Positions 18,877 to 27,228 of a stretch of 64,000 nucleotides of DNA are shown in pieces. The translations under genes and the position numbers were made by a program. Source of the DNA: Actibacterium sp. 188UL27-1 (GTDB lineage: Bacteria; Pseudomonadota; Alphaproteobacteria; Rhodobacterales; Rhodobacteraceae); assembly GCF_016901225.1 (NCBI RefSeq), contig NZ_JAFEUL010000001.1, positions 62,001-126,000 on the forward strand. The letters are read 5' to 3'. The notes below the pieces were generated by a model. The model was not told the origin of the DNA. It made no database searches and saw only the letters and a program-made list of their open reading frames with translations. Every line of letters begins with the position of its first letter. Positions within the stretch are counted from its first letter, which is position 1.

Positions 18877-20343
18877 CTAGCCCCCCATCCGCGCTTCGAT
18901 CCGCTCCACGACCAGCGTCGGCACTTCCTCTTCCTGCAGTTGGGTCAGCACCCGCTCCTTGGCCTGGGCCGGCATCCGCGTATTCCCCTCGACAAAGGCG
19001 ATCAACCGCGCGCGCCGCTCCTGCGTGAGAGAGATCATAGCAGGCGCTGCTGCGGTCTCCGCCGTTTCACCCTCCGGCGTTCCCATGGGGCGGACGCGAA
19101 TGCCTTCGCCCACCAGCGGCGTGCGCTCCGCCACCAACAGACGATCCGCCAGGTCAGGCGCGCGGATCAGCACGTCATCGGCCTCTCGCCGCATCACCTC
19201 GACCCGGACCTGTTCCAACCGCTCATTCTCGCCAATGGCCAGAACGGTGGCCGCGGCATCCACTGCCGTTGCCGGAATCCGTGCCAGTTGGTCCAGGGGC
19301 GGCTCCTCGATCCGCACGGTCACAAAATCCCCGGGGCGGAACCCGGCAAATGTCTCAAGCCGCGCAAAAAGCAGGCGCCCGGTCTGGCCTTCTCCCACAG
19401 CCGCGCCAACCCGGGTGATCCGCCCGGTCGCCACCAGGTCAAGGCCCAGCACGTCCAACGTCGCCGTCACCGGCGCGCGGATCAGCCGCCCTGCATCATC
19501 CAGCAGCCGGGCATATTGCGCCGTCGACAGCCGAAACGACACTTCCAATGCCTCGGGGTCGATCAACGTCGCCATCTGTTCGTTCACGGCGACCAGACCA
19601 CCTTCATCGACCTGCACATCGGCGATGGCCCCGTCAAAAGCGGCGCGGATCTCCGTATCGGCCAGCCGCCGTTCCATGTTGGCCAGGTTGATCTTTTGCC
19701 GCTCCAGCCGGGTGCCCGCCAGGTCCAACCGGCTTTGCGCCTGTGCCTCGGCCTGCCTGCGCGCCAGAACCGCCTGTTGGGCGGCCGATTCCGCAAGGGC
19801 CGCATCTTCCACGGCGGCATCCGTGCCCACGCCGCGCCCCAGCAGATCGCGCTGCCGGGTCAGGGCCATGCTCCGCAATTGGGTCTGCGCCTCGGCCGCC
19901 TGCACCTCGTCACGCGCCAGAACCAGCGCGCGTTCGGCATCGCGCAGCTCCGCCTCGGCCTCCAAAAGCTCGGTCCGGGCCACGCGGGTGTCATCCTCTG
20001 CATCCGTTGGGTCGATCTGGGCCAAAAGGTCGCCTGCAAAGACCTGCGCGCCATCTTCGAAATCGTCCGACAAATCCACGATCCGGCCCGCGGCACTGGC
20101 CCGCACATCCAGGGTCCGGCGGCTTTGCACCTCTCCAAAGGCGGTCATCACGGGCGTGATCGTCTCGGGCACTACGCGCACGGTGCTGACCCCCAGCACC
20201 CGTTCGCGCACCGGGCGTTCCGTCGCCTCCCGGTTCAGGCGTTCCTGCAAGGCGCTGTAAAAGCTGTTTCCGCCTACGGCCAGAATGCCGAATGTCAACG
20301 ACATCAGAAACAAACCCACAAGGGAACGCCGCAAAAATTGCAT
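18877..20343 (-). CDS. RND efflux periplasmic adaptor (membrane fusion protein)
   Basis: 488 residues from ATG 20343; a TTG three codons earlier is an alternative, and AAGGA lies upstream. It has an N-terminal signal/anchor (RRSLVGLFLMSLTFGILAVGG), a biotinyl-lipoyl half (SRRTLDVRASAAGRIVDLSDDFEDGAQVFAGDLLAQID), a long alpha-helical hairpin rich in Ala/Glu/Arg (about residues 115-225), the second lipoyl half (TEIRAAFDGAIADVQVDEGGLV) and a beta-barrel domain. It links the pump to an outer-membrane channel. It is the first gene of the two-gene pump operon. Confidence 0.93.
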   Translation of the reverse strand: MQFLRRSLVGLFLMSLTFGILAVGGNSFYSALQERLNREATERPVRERVLGVSTVRVVPETITPVMTAFGEVQSRRTLDVRASAAGRIVDLSDDFEDGAQVFAGDLLAQIDPTDAEDDTRVARTELLEAEAELRDAERALVLARDEVQAAEAQTQLRSMALTRQRDLLGRGVGTDAAVEDAALAESAAQQAVLARRQAEAQAQSRLDLAGTRLERQKINLANMERRLADTEIRAAFDGAIADVQVDEGGLVAVNEQMATLIDPEALEVSFRLSTAQYARLLDDAGRLIRAPVTATLDVLGLDLVATGRITRVGAAVGEGQTGRLLFARLETFAGFRPGDFVTVRIEEPPLDQLARIPATAVDAAATVLAIGENERLEQVRVEVMRREADDVLIRAPDLADRLLVAERTPLVGEGIRVRPMGTPEGETAETAAAPAMISLTQERRARLIAFVEGNTRMPAQAKERVLTQLQEEEVPTLVVERIEARMGG

Positions 20344-20450
20344 TCTGTCCAATTCCTTACGTCTGGCGGATGGCTTGACTTAACCCCAAGATAGTACCCG
20401 AACGGCTCAGCGCAAAGCCGCACCCACGCCAGGTTGAACGCAAGGGCCGT

Positions 20451-20993
20451 CTATTTCCGTCGCTGATCTTCGTCCAGGCGCGGAAAAATCTCGACAAAGT
20501 TGCAGGGCCGGTGCCGAAAATCGAGCTGTTTGGCCAGGATGTCATCCCAGGCATCCTTGCACGCCCCCGGCGATCCGGGCAGGGCAAACAGGTAGGTGCC
20601 GCCCGCCACTCCGCCCGTGGCACGGCTTTGCACGGCACTTGTCCCGATTTTCTGCATCGAGATCATGGTAAAGACCGTGCCAAACGCGTCGATCTCCTTT
20701 TCATAGACATCGCGGTGCGCCTCGACCGTCACATCGCGGCCCGTCAACCCGGTCCCCCCGGTGCTGATCACCACGTCGATCTCCGGATCGGCGCACCACG
20801 CCCGCAATTGTCCGGCGATCTGCCCACGCTCATCCGGCAGGATCTGGCGCGCGGCCAATACGTGGCCCGCCCCTTGCAACCGCTCCACCAGCACGTCGCC
20901 CGACCGGTCCTGATCCGGCCCCCGCGTGTCCGACACGGTCAAGACCGCGATCCGCACGGACATAAATTCCAAGGTCTCATCAATCCGCGACAT
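20451..20993 (-). CDS. moaB: molybdenum cofactor biosynthesis protein B
   Basis: 180 residues. The ATG at 20993 is preferred over the one two codons upstream because GAGGG then sits six bases away. VRIAVLTVSDTRGPDQDRSGD opens a MogA/MoaB fold, and VVISTGGTGLTGRDVTVEA is the family's molybdopterin-binding signature, followed by FALPGSPGACKDAWDDIL. In bacteria MoaB/MogA proteins adenylate molybdopterin before molybdate insertion. The neighbouring phosphoesterase ends just upstream and reads the same way. Confidence 0.92.
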   Translation of the reverse strand: MSRIDETLEFMSVRIAVLTVSDTRGPDQDRSGDVLVERLQGAGHVLAARQILPDERGQIAGQLRAWCADPEIDVVISTGGTGLTGRDVTVEAHRDVYEKEIDAFGTVFTMISMQKIGTSAVQSRATGGVAGGTYLFALPGSPGACKDAWDDILAKQLDFRHRPCNFVEIFPRLDEDQRRK

Positions 20994-21002
20994 CGGCATC
21001 CC

Positions 21003-21599
21003 TCACATATCGAACCAGTTTGGCACTGGGCCCAGATTCACGATCCGGCTTGCCCCGATCTGACCCGACACGCCCCAGCTGTCGTGGATATGCCCGCAGA
21101 CCACAAGGGCCGGCTGCACCCGCTCGATCATGGCGCGCACCGCGACCGACCCGATCGACGCTCCGGCTGAGGTCACATCGGCCACGCCCCTGGGCGGGGA
21201 ATGCGAAATCACGAGATCCGCCCCCTCGCATCCGGCCAACAGCGCCTCGGCTTCCGCCTCGGTCAGGTCGCAGGACCAGTCGCCAAAGGGCGTCTCGGGG
21301 ATGGCATATCCAATGCCAAAAATCGTCACCCCGGCGATCTTGGCCGTTTCCCCATGCAGAACGGTTGCATGGGCAGGCGCGGCGTCCCGCAATTCCCCTG
21401 CGCTTTCCGCGTTGCCGGGCACCAGAACCATGGGCCGGGTGATCCCGTCCAGCAGGGCCAATGCCTCGGGTAGCGCCGTGCGCCTGTTGCAGAAATCCCC
21501 GGCCCCGATCACCAGATCGGCGTCACCGCTGGCTGCGACCAGGGCCTCTGCCCGCCCGCGGGCATGGTGCAAATCCGAAAACGCCAAAATCCGCGCCAT
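21003..21599 (-). CDS. calcineurin-like metallophosphoesterase
   Basis: 198 residues with the dimetal motifs of the superfamily: ILAFSDLHHARG at the N terminus, VIGAGDFCNRRT (GDxxx), VPGNAESAGEL (GNxE), ISHSPPRGVAD and CGHIHDSWG (GHxH). The short form resembles phosphoesterases with unknown small-molecule or nucleotide substrates. It lies 9 bases upstream of moaB on the same strand, suggesting cotranscription, though no functional link to cofactor synthesis is known to me. Confidence 0.88.
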   Translation of the reverse strand: MARILAFSDLHHARGRAEALVAASGDADLVIGAGDFCNRRTALPEALALLDGITRPMVLVPGNAESAGELRDAAPAHATVLHGETAKIAGVTIFGIGYAIPETPFGDWSCDLTEAEAEALLAGCEGADLVISHSPPRGVADVTSAGASIGSVAVRAMIERVQPALVVCGHIHDSWGVSGQIGASRIVNLGPVPNWFDM

Positions 21600-21682
21600 G
21601 AAGCCTCCTTTGTCCGGGTGTCTTACCCTCCCGAAATATCCTAAGCGTGGGGTCTGTCCAACCCGAATGCTGTCTGAACCCC

Positions 21683-22702
21683 ATGCTGAAACGTCTTGCC
21701 CTGCCCATCATCCTCGGCCTTGCCCTGATCGCAGCGGCGCTTTTCTGGGGGCTGATTGGGGTCGCGGATTTCCAGATCCACCCTGATGACCGTATGACCC
21801 GGCACCGCTTTGACGCGGGCCCCGCCCGGCTCAGCGGCACGCTCGTGCTGCCTGGTCAATCCGTCAACCCACCTGTTGCGCTGATCGTCCATGGCGACGG
21901 CCCGCAGGATCGCTGGTCCGATGACGGGTATCTGCCGCTGGTCAACACGCTGTTGGATGCGGGCATCGGCGTCTTTTCCTGGGATAAACCGGGGATCGGC
22001 GACAGCACCGGCAACTGGCTTGACCAATCCATGGAGGACCGCGCGGCAGAGGCCGCCGCCGCTTTGGCCTATCTGCGCGACACCCACGGGATCGCGGCGG
22101 GCAATCTTGGCTATCTGGGCTTTTCCCAGGCCGGTTGGGTCGTGCCCCAGGCCAGCATTCAAGCTGACGCTGCGTTTGTCGTCTTGATCGGCCCGGCCAT
22201 AAACTGGCGCATCCAGGGCGCGTACTATACCGCCAAACGGCTGGAGCGGCAGGGCCTCGACCCCCTCGACGTTGACGCGCAGGTGGCCGCAGAGCTTGCT
22301 CAGAATGACCGCCTATTTACCGCGGCCACCCAGCCACCCGATGGGATGAGCGCTGATCGATATGCCTTTGTCCGCGCCAATTATACCGTCGATGCCACGG
22401 ACGACATCGCGCAGATGACCGCGCCCGCATTGATCCTGCTTGGGGCTGACGATCTGAACGTGAACCCGCTGAACAGCGCCCGCATCTACGGCGAACACCT
22501 TCCCGACACAGCCGCAAACGCGGTTCAGATCATCCCCGATGCCACACACAGCCTGTTGCGCAGTGGCCCTTACAATTTCCAATTGCCGGATGAGTGGACG
22601 ACCATTGCCCAGGTTCGCTTCCTCGCCGCAGGCCGTCGCGCCTTTGCCCCCGGCAGCCTTGAGCGTATCGCCGATTGGATCCACGCTCGGACCGCCCGCT
22701 GA
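21683..22702 (+). CDS. alpha/beta hydrolase with N-terminal membrane anchor
   Basis: 339 residues from ATG 21683 (MLKRLALP), which begins a signal/anchor helix (LALPIILGLALIAAALFWGLIGVA). The fold's landmarks are IVHGDGPQDRWSDDG (oxyanion region), GYLGFSQAGWVVPQA with the nucleophile Ser (GFSQAG), the acid LLGADDLNVNPL and the His in PDATHSLLRSG. It is likely an exported or membrane-tethered serine hydrolase; the substrate is unknown. It is divergent from the phosphoesterase gene and convergent with the beta-propeller gene. Confidence 0.85.
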   Translation: MLKRLALPIILGLALIAAALFWGLIGVADFQIHPDDRMTRHRFDAGPARLSGTLVLPGQSVNPPVALIVHGDGPQDRWSDDGYLPLVNTLLDAGIGVFSWDKPGIGDSTGNWLDQSMEDRAAEAAAALAYLRDTHGIAAGNLGYLGFSQAGWVVPQASIQADAAFVVLIGPAINWRIQGAYYTAKRLERQGLDPLDVDAQVAAELAQNDRLFTAATQPPDGMSADRYAFVRANYTVDATDDIAQMTAPALILLGADDLNVNPLNSARIYGEHLPDTAANAVQIIPDATHSLLRSGPYNFQLPDEWTTIAQVRFLAAGRRAFAPGSLERIADWIHARTAR

Positions 22703-22756
22703 TCCGTCAATCGCGCCGGGTCACCACCGCCGTCCTTAACATCAAGGCGGCTCCAG

Positions 22757-23521
22757 CTACATCATCATGCAATCACCACCCGGCGGCAGGGGAGGGGTGC
22801 CGTCGGGCAATGTGGGCGTGTAGTCAAAGCTCGCGATGCTGGCCCCACTATCGAAGGCGATGAAAAGCTGGTTCGATCCGGGCCGGATCGCGATTCCCTC
22901 GGGATCCATGCCATATGGCGACAGGGGCGCCGTCGCCAAAAGCTCCCCCGCGGCATTGAATTCATACAGGCTGTTGGTCCCCTCCATGTCATCGACGATC
23001 AACAGGTGACCACTGCGGGGATCCCGTGCGATGCCTTGCGCCTCGCTCAGCGGGGGATCCAGCGTCATCGTGTCGACCCGCCGCAGGATTTCGCCCGAGC
23101 GCGACAGCCATGTCAGGTATTCCGGATCATCCTCGACCGTGATCAGGCTGCCATCGTCGTCAATCGTGATCCCTTCGGTATCGGCCCAGTCGCCTTCGAT
23201 CTGAAATGGCGGCGCCAGGACATCGCCATCCTTGCTGATCCGCTGGAACCCACCGCCGCCATCGGCAACGATCAGGTGATCATCTTCGATAGCGATGGCC
23301 TTGATCCGCGTCAGATCCGACCCAACGCGCCGCAATTCCAACCCGTCCAGGGTCACCAGTATCGCCTCCGGCCCCTCATTCGCGATCCAAAGCCCGCAAA
23401 ATGTCGGATCGTAATCCAGGCTTGCCGGGTAATTCAGCTCAAACCGTCCCGTCAGTTCCAGGTCCAGCGCGGCCACGGGTGTGCCGAATATCAGGGCCGC
23501 TGCATAAAGGACAAAACGCAT
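22757..23521 (-). CDS. secreted beta-propeller protein, SdiA-regulated/YjiK-like
   Basis: 254 residues from ATG 23521 with a signal peptide (FVLYAAALIFGTPVAA). The mature part is built of repeated beta-sheet blades with motifs such as IKAIAIEDDHLIVADGGGG, TEGITIDDDGSLITVEDDPEY, AQGIARDPRSGHLLIVDD and PEGIAIRPGSNQLFIAFD, in the style of the SdiA-regulated/YjiK or NHL-like propellers. It is probably periplasmic and has no assigned reaction. The protein ends in an odd run of three Met after CGGD-like residues (PGGDCMMM). Confidence 0.7.
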   Translation of the reverse strand: MRFVLYAAALIFGTPVAALDLELTGRFELNYPASLDYDPTFCGLWIANEGPEAILVTLDGLELRRVGSDLTRIKAIAIEDDHLIVADGGGGFQRISKDGDVLAPPFQIEGDWADTEGITIDDDGSLITVEDDPEYLTWLSRSGEILRRVDTMTLDPPLSEAQGIARDPRSGHLLIVDDMEGTNSLYEFNAAGELLATAPLSPYGMDPEGIAIRPGSNQLFIAFDSGASIASFDYTPTLPDGTPPLPPGGDCMMM

Positions 23522-23660
23522 ATCCGAGTTCCCTTCTTGCGCACCGCGCAACAGCGCCGTGCAGCCACAATACCGCAATTCAACCGGTCTGCCGCGCCGT
23601 TGATCACCGGATCAGGTCAGATTCATAGGTCAACGGCACCCATGCCCTAACGGCCCGATC

Positions 23661-23840
23661 TCACCCGCGTTCAACTGCGACGATATTGTGAAGCCGGTGG
23701 TAGGGTGCGCGGCGAATCGTGTCATCCAGATTGACCGCAGGGTTCTCTTCCCGCGTCGCCCAAAGGGCATTGGTGATCCCACCAACGGCCAAAATGCTCA
23801 GGCTGACCGCCGTCAAGGACAGAAGGATCTCGATTGTCAT
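23661..23840 (-). CDS. small single-helix membrane protein, hypothetical
   Basis: 59 residues from the ATG at 23840, which has GGAG nine bases upstream. One hydrophobic helix (IEILLSLTAVSLSILAVGGITNAL) is followed by a charged tail (ATREENPAVNLDDTIRRAPYH). Codon use is GC-rich like its neighbours. I do not recognise a family. A small membrane regulator or assembly factor is possible, but it could also be spurious. Confidence 0.4.
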   Translation of the reverse strand: MTIEILLSLTAVSLSILAVGGITNALWATREENPAVNLDDTIRRAPYHRLHNIVAVERG

Positions 23841-23992
23841 CGTTCCAAACTCCCGTTCCATCGCTGAAGGTAACATAACCATCGCGGGCTAAAAATCCAG
23901 TTTATCCTGGTCAACAGCCTTTCGCGCAACATCAACATCTCTTTTTTTAGCCAGCATAGCTTAACCAGGGGTTCTCGGATACCATGATCGGG

Positions 23993-24487
23993 TCAAAGGG
24001 ATTTGATCGCCTCGATCAAACGTTCGGTCTGTTCGACCGCTCGGCGCGCGGACCGCGCCCGGCGCTTCAGCCGATCCCGCCCATAGGATGTGGCGCCCCC
24101 GGCGAAAATGCTCGCCCCCACCGCCACAATCGCCCATCCGCCGGTAATGATACCGCTGGCCGCGAAACCGACGCCCGCCAGGATTGCACCGCTTGCCGTC
24201 CGCTGGCTCCAGATCCCATAGACGGCATCCTTGTCCTCGACTGTCTCCAGCGCGTTTTTCGCTGTATCAAGCCGCGTGCCCAGCAATTCCAGGATCACGC
24301 TGGGCAATTGCGGGCTCTGACTTGTCGACAAAAGCGATACCAGCCGCGCCCGTTCCAGGTCATCCAGACAAACCTCGTCTACCAATTGGCGCAAGACAGG
24401 CGGGGACACGCTATCCGGTGCCTCGATATCCAGGGCATAGGCCAAAAGTGCTGCTGCCTTGCCACGCGGCGTCGCGGGCTCTGTCAC
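23993..24487 (-). CDS. hypothetical protein with a glycine-rich membrane hairpin
   Basis: 164 residues. Residues 1-85 are predicted helical and soluble (LLAYALDIEAPDSVSPPVLRQLVDEVCLDDLERARLVSLL). Residues about 98-130 form a Gly/Ala-rich hydrophobic hairpin (ASGAILAGVGFAASGIITGGWAIVAVGASIFAGGATSYG), and the C terminus is a basic helix (RDRLKRRARSARRAVEQTERLIEAIKSL). I do not recognise the family; the hairpin suggests membrane association. Overlapping palindromes lie 48-76 bases upstream of the start. Confidence 0.65.
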   Translation of the reverse strand: MTEPATPRGKAAALLAYALDIEAPDSVSPPVLRQLVDEVCLDDLERARLVSLLSTSQSPQLPSVILELLGTRLDTAKNALETVEDKDAVYGIWSQRTASGAILAGVGFAASGIITGGWAIVAVGASIFAGGATSYGRDRLKRRARSARRAVEQTERLIEAIKSL

Positions 24488-24534
24488 GGCGCCACCGAAG
24501 GGGGCAAAAGTGTGCGGTGCCGATCCGCCAAAAC

Positions 24535-24563
24535 CATACGGTCGTATGTATGGAATACATACG
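24535..24563. promoter_or_regulatory. overlapping palindromes (three CATACG/CGTATG half-sites)
   Basis: CGTATGTAT (24543-24551), spacer GGA, then ATACATACG (24555-24563) is a perfect 9-bp dyad. It overlaps a second dyad, CATACG-GT-CGTATG (24535-24548). The array lies upstream of the 164-residue protein gene and downstream of the uracil-DNA glycosylase gene. It is AT-rich and lacks a T-run, so an operator with two adjacent dimer sites is more likely than a terminator. Confidence 0.5.
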
Positions 24564-24662
24564 GGTTGTGTATGCTTTGTGCATCTGAATTTTTGAATGA
24601 AATCAGCGGGCTAGACGCGAAATGTTGCGCCTTTGGCAAATGCACCGTGCGGTCTGTGATCG

Positions 24663-25484
24663 TCATCCGCTCAGACGGGCGTGCACATCCAGCAAATCGG
24701 ACCACGCCTCCCGCTTCATCACCGGGTTGCGCAGCAGATAGGCGGGGTGGAACATCGGCAAGGCTGGGCGGCCCAGCGCCTCGGTCCAGGTGCCGCGCAA
24801 TCGCGTGATGCCGCGCTTGCCCAGCAAGGCCTGGCAGGCGTGGTTTCCCATCAAAATCAACAGGTCAGGGTCAACCAGATCCACATGCCGCTCCACAAAG
24901 GGGCGCATCATGGCAACCTCCTCGGGTTTTGGGTCACGGTTCTGCGGGGGCCGCCACGGCAGGATATTGGTGATGTAAATCGCAGTCTGGACATCGGGGG
25001 CGTCGCGCCTCATCCCGATGGCGGCAAACATCCGGTCCAGTAACTGGCCGGCCCGCCCGACAAAGGGTTTGCCAACCCGATCCTCCTCCGCCCCCGGGGC
25101 CTCCCCGATGATCATCAGCCGCGCCTCGGGCCGCCCATCGGCAAAGACCAGATTGCGGGCACCCTTGCGCAATTCGCAATGTTGATAGGCGCTTAGGGCG
25201 GCGCGCAGTGCCTCCAGATCGGGCGCGGCCATAGCCGTCTGGCGCGCTTCCGTCACTGGATCGGGCAGATCCGCCGGTTCTGTCCCCGCGGGGACAGCCG
25301 CCAAATTGTCGTGTGTCCCCGCGGGGACAGGCGCGTCCCGCTTGGTCCAGGCATCGGCTTTGGGCGCCGGACCCTCCAATCCGTAACGGTCGATAGGCGC
25401 GTCGCAGATCGCCTCATCGGCGCCCAGCTCGATCTGCCAATCCAGCGCCGCCACCAGCTGAGCATATGTCAGGTCCGTCCCCAC
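24663..25484 (-). CDS. uracil-DNA glycosylase, family 4-like
   Basis: 273 residues from a GTG at 25484, the only plausible start near the conserved N terminus ([22 protein letters not shown]). The catalytic region is [26 protein letters not shown] (motif 1), with [15 protein letters not shown] after it and HPAYLLRNP (motif 2) near the C terminus. It removes uracil from DNA in base excision repair. Only one of the usual N-terminal iron-sulphur Cys pair is seen (YQHCEL). The linker between the N-terminal helix and the core contains two in-frame palindromes encoding VPAGT, and the start codon itself lies in a third, so the 5' end is unusual. No clear ribosome site precedes the GTG. Confidence 0.88.
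   Translation of the reverse strand: MGTDLTYAQLVAALDWQIELGADEAICDAPIDRYGLEGPAPKADAWTKRDAPVPAGTHDNLAAVPAGTEPADLPDPVTEARQTAMAAPDLEALRAALSAYQHCELRKGARNLVFADGRPEARLMIIGEAPGAEEDRVGKPFVGRAGQLLDRMFAAIGMRRDAPDVQTAIYITNILPWRPPQNRDPKPEEVAMMRPFVERHVDLVDPDLLILMGNHACQALLGKRGITRLRGTWTEALGRPALPMFHPAYLLRNPVMKREAWSDLLDVHARLSG
25281..25296. repeat. 16-bp perfect palindrome inside the uracil-DNA glycosylase gene (copy 1)
   Basis: TGTCCCCGCGGGGACA is a perfect palindrome. Read in the gene's frame it encodes VPAGT. A second identical copy lies 17 bases further on and a variant lies at the start codon. Confidence 0.7.
25314..25329. repeat. 16-bp perfect palindrome inside the uracil-DNA glycosylase gene (copy 2)
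   Basis: Identical to the copy at 25281-25296 and in the same reading frame (VPAGT). The sequence between the copies encodes HDNLAA. Confidence 0.7.
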
Positions 25485-25490
25485 GGGGAC
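25477..25490. repeat. degenerate copy of the palindrome over the uracil-DNA glycosylase start codon
   Basis: GTCCCCACGGGGAC keeps the GTCCCC/GGGGAC arms but has AC at the centre. On the minus strand the centre supplies the GTG start codon, and the reading is VPVGT when extended upstream. Confidence 0.6.
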
Positions 25491-25530
25491 AACGTTTATG
25501 CCATCGCGCGGCCCATGAGAACCCGCCGCC

Positions 25531-25558
25531 TTGTGACCGGCCCGGGCGCTGCTATAAC
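25531..25558 (+). promoter_or_regulatory. sigma-70-like promoter candidate of pyrB
   Basis: TTGTGA (25531-25536), a 16-base spacer and TATAAC (25553-25558) stand 22 bases ahead of the pyrB start codon. The transcript would have a leader of under 20 bases, leaving no room for a pyrimidine attenuator. Confidence 0.45.
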
Positions 25559-25580
25559 CGGCCCCAGACCGGAGGCCCGA

Positions 25581-26531
25581 ATGACATTTCACGCCCGCCA
25601 CCTGCTGGGGATTGAGCATCTGAGCCCGCTCGACATCACCACCTTGCTGGACCTGGCCGAGCAATACGTGACCCTCAACCGCGCCCGGAACAAACATACC
25701 GATGTTCTGGCCGGTCTCACCCAGATCAACATGTTTTTTGAAAATTCGACCCGCACCCAGGCCAGTTTTGAACTGGCTGGCAAACGCCTTGGTGCCGATG
25801 TGATGAATATGGAGGTCGCCGCCTCCAGCATCAAAAAGGGCGAAACCCTGATCGATACGGCGCTGACGCTGAACGCCATGCACCCCGATCTGCTGGTGGT
25901 GCGTCATCCGCAATCGGGGGCCGTGGATCTGCTGGCGCAAAAGGTCAACTGCGCGGTCCTGAATGCCGGGGATGGGCGGCATGAACATCCCACTCAGGCG
26001 CTTCTTGATGCCCTCACGATTCGTCGGGCCAAGGGGCGGCTCCACCGTCTGACCATCGCGATTTGCGGCGATATCGCCCATTCCCGCGTGGCGCGGTCCA
26101 ACATTCTGCTGCTGGGCAAGATGGAAAGCCGCCTGCGCCTGATCGGCCCACCGACCCTGATCCCGTCCGGTGCCGCGGATTGGGGGGTGGAGGTCTATGA
26201 CGACATGGCCGAAGGGCTGCGCGACGCCGATGTCGTCATGATGCTGCGCTTGCAAAAGGAGCGGATGGATGGTGGCTTCATTCCGTCCGGCCGCGAGTAT
26301 TACCACCGCTATGGTCTGGATGCCGCGAAACTGTCCCATGCCAAGCCCGATGCCATCGTCATGCATCCCGGCCCCATGAACCGCGGGGTCGAGATCGACG
26401 GGACCATCGCCGACGACATCAATCGCTCCGTCATCCAGGAACAGGTCGAGATGGGCGTCGCCGTCCGCATGGCTGCCATGGACCTGCTGGCCCGCAACCT
26501 GCGCGCGGGCCCGGTTGAGGTGATGGTATGA
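25581..26531 (+). CDS. pyrB: aspartate carbamoyltransferase catalytic subunit
   Basis: 316 residues from ATG 25581, with GGAGG five bases upstream. [23 protein letters not shown] is the carbamoyl-phosphate binding signature. Other matches are [39 protein letters not shown] and [14 protein letters not shown]. It makes carbamoyl-aspartate, the first committed step of pyrimidine synthesis. The dihydroorotase-like gene two genes downstream lacks catalytic residues, as in the bacterial class of PyrB that is assembled with an inactive PyrC-type partner. Confidence 0.96.
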   Translation: MTFHARHLLGIEHLSPLDITTLLDLAEQYVTLNRARNKHTDVLAGLTQINMFFENSTRTQASFELAGKRLGADVMNMEVAASSIKKGETLIDTALTLNAMHPDLLVVRHPQSGAVDLLAQKVNCAVLNAGDGRHEHPTQALLDALTIRRAKGRLHRLTIAICGDIAHSRVARSNILLLGKMESRLRLIGPPTLIPSGAADWGVEVYDDMAEGLRDADVVMMLRLQKERMDGGFIPSGREYYHRYGLDAAKLSHAKPDAIVMHPGPMNRGVEIDGTIADDINRSVIQEQVEMGVAVRMAAMDLLARNLRAGPVEVMV

Positions 26532-26667
26532 GCGGCTTTAGACAGTCCTCACAGGGGCTCGGATGGCGTTGTCCGGACCGGGCCATTGGGCCATCTTGTG
26601 GGTTTCATGGTGCCATCATCGGCGGCTTTGTCATCCGCGCATCATATCATTGCATCACAGGAAAACA

Positions 26668-27195
26668 GTGAGCGTGCCTGATCTTTACGTTTTTGCGGTC
26701 AACCATCCGCTTGATATCACCCATACCAGCCTGTCGCGTCGGGAAGGGACGGTGCCTGATCTGCCGCCTTTGTCCGATTGGCTGGGGGGCGGGGACATTG
26801 ACACGGACCAGATCGAGCTTTTTGCGGTCGCGACCTTGGCGGAGATGCCCCTGGCGACGTACCTGGTTGAGGCATTTGACGTGGATGAGGTCGCGCTGGC
26901 GGAGCATCGCGGCCGTCTGGCAAATCTGGAGGGCCATGTGTTGCTGGTGCCAGAAAAGGCCGTTGCGTCCGACCCTCAACCGGGTGCCGACCTGACGTTG
27001 ATCGCGACACTGCCCATGCATGCGGCCAACAATACCGTGAAGCCGCTGCCCAAAGCTGACGTGACGCCGAAGCCCGCCAAACCCCAGGAACGCACCAAAA
27101 AGCCCATGAGCCAAGCGCGGGTTTCGGGCATGGTGGCGACGGCGGCGCTACTCTTTTTGTTCCTGTTCACCGCGCTGATCGTTTGGATTGGATAA
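26668..27195 (+). CDS. hypothetical protein with C-terminal membrane anchor, between pyrB and pyrC-like gene
   Basis: 175 residues from a GTG at 26668 (AGGA five bases before); a second GTG two codons on is equally possible. It has an acidic N-terminal region (DLYVFAVNHPLDI, WLGGGDIDTDQIELFAVATLAEMPLATYLVEAFDVDEVALAEHRG), a Pro/Lys linker near residue 145 and a single C-terminal helix (VSGMVATAALLFLFLFTALIVWIG), so it is tail-anchored to the inner membrane. I do not recognise a family. Its place inside the pyrimidine cluster hints at, but does not prove, a link. Confidence 0.7.
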   Translation: MSVPDLYVFAVNHPLDITHTSLSRREGTVPDLPPLSDWLGGGDIDTDQIELFAVATLAEMPLATYLVEAFDVDEVALAEHRGRLANLEGHVLLVPEKAVASDPQPGADLTLIATLPMHAANNTVKPLPKADVTPKPAKPQERTKKPMSQARVSGMVATAALLFLFLFTALIVWIG

Positions 27196-27228
27196 GCGCC
27201 TTGGCCTTGCTCCGATGGATCCCCTGAC

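Noticed and set aside
18124-20394. 756-codon rightward open frame
   Set aside because: Antisense to the RND pump and adaptor; low-complexity His/Arg/Gln composition typical of shadow frames.
23887-23952. GGCTAAAAA and TTTTTAGCC inverted repeat in the gap between two leftward genes
   Set aside because: Arms are 48 bases apart and A/T-rich with no nested pairing; no good case for terminator or operator.
25485-26366. N-terminal extension of the uracil-DNA glycosylase frame
   Set aside because: It runs antisense through pyrB; the conserved glycosylase sequence begins at about the GTG at 25484.
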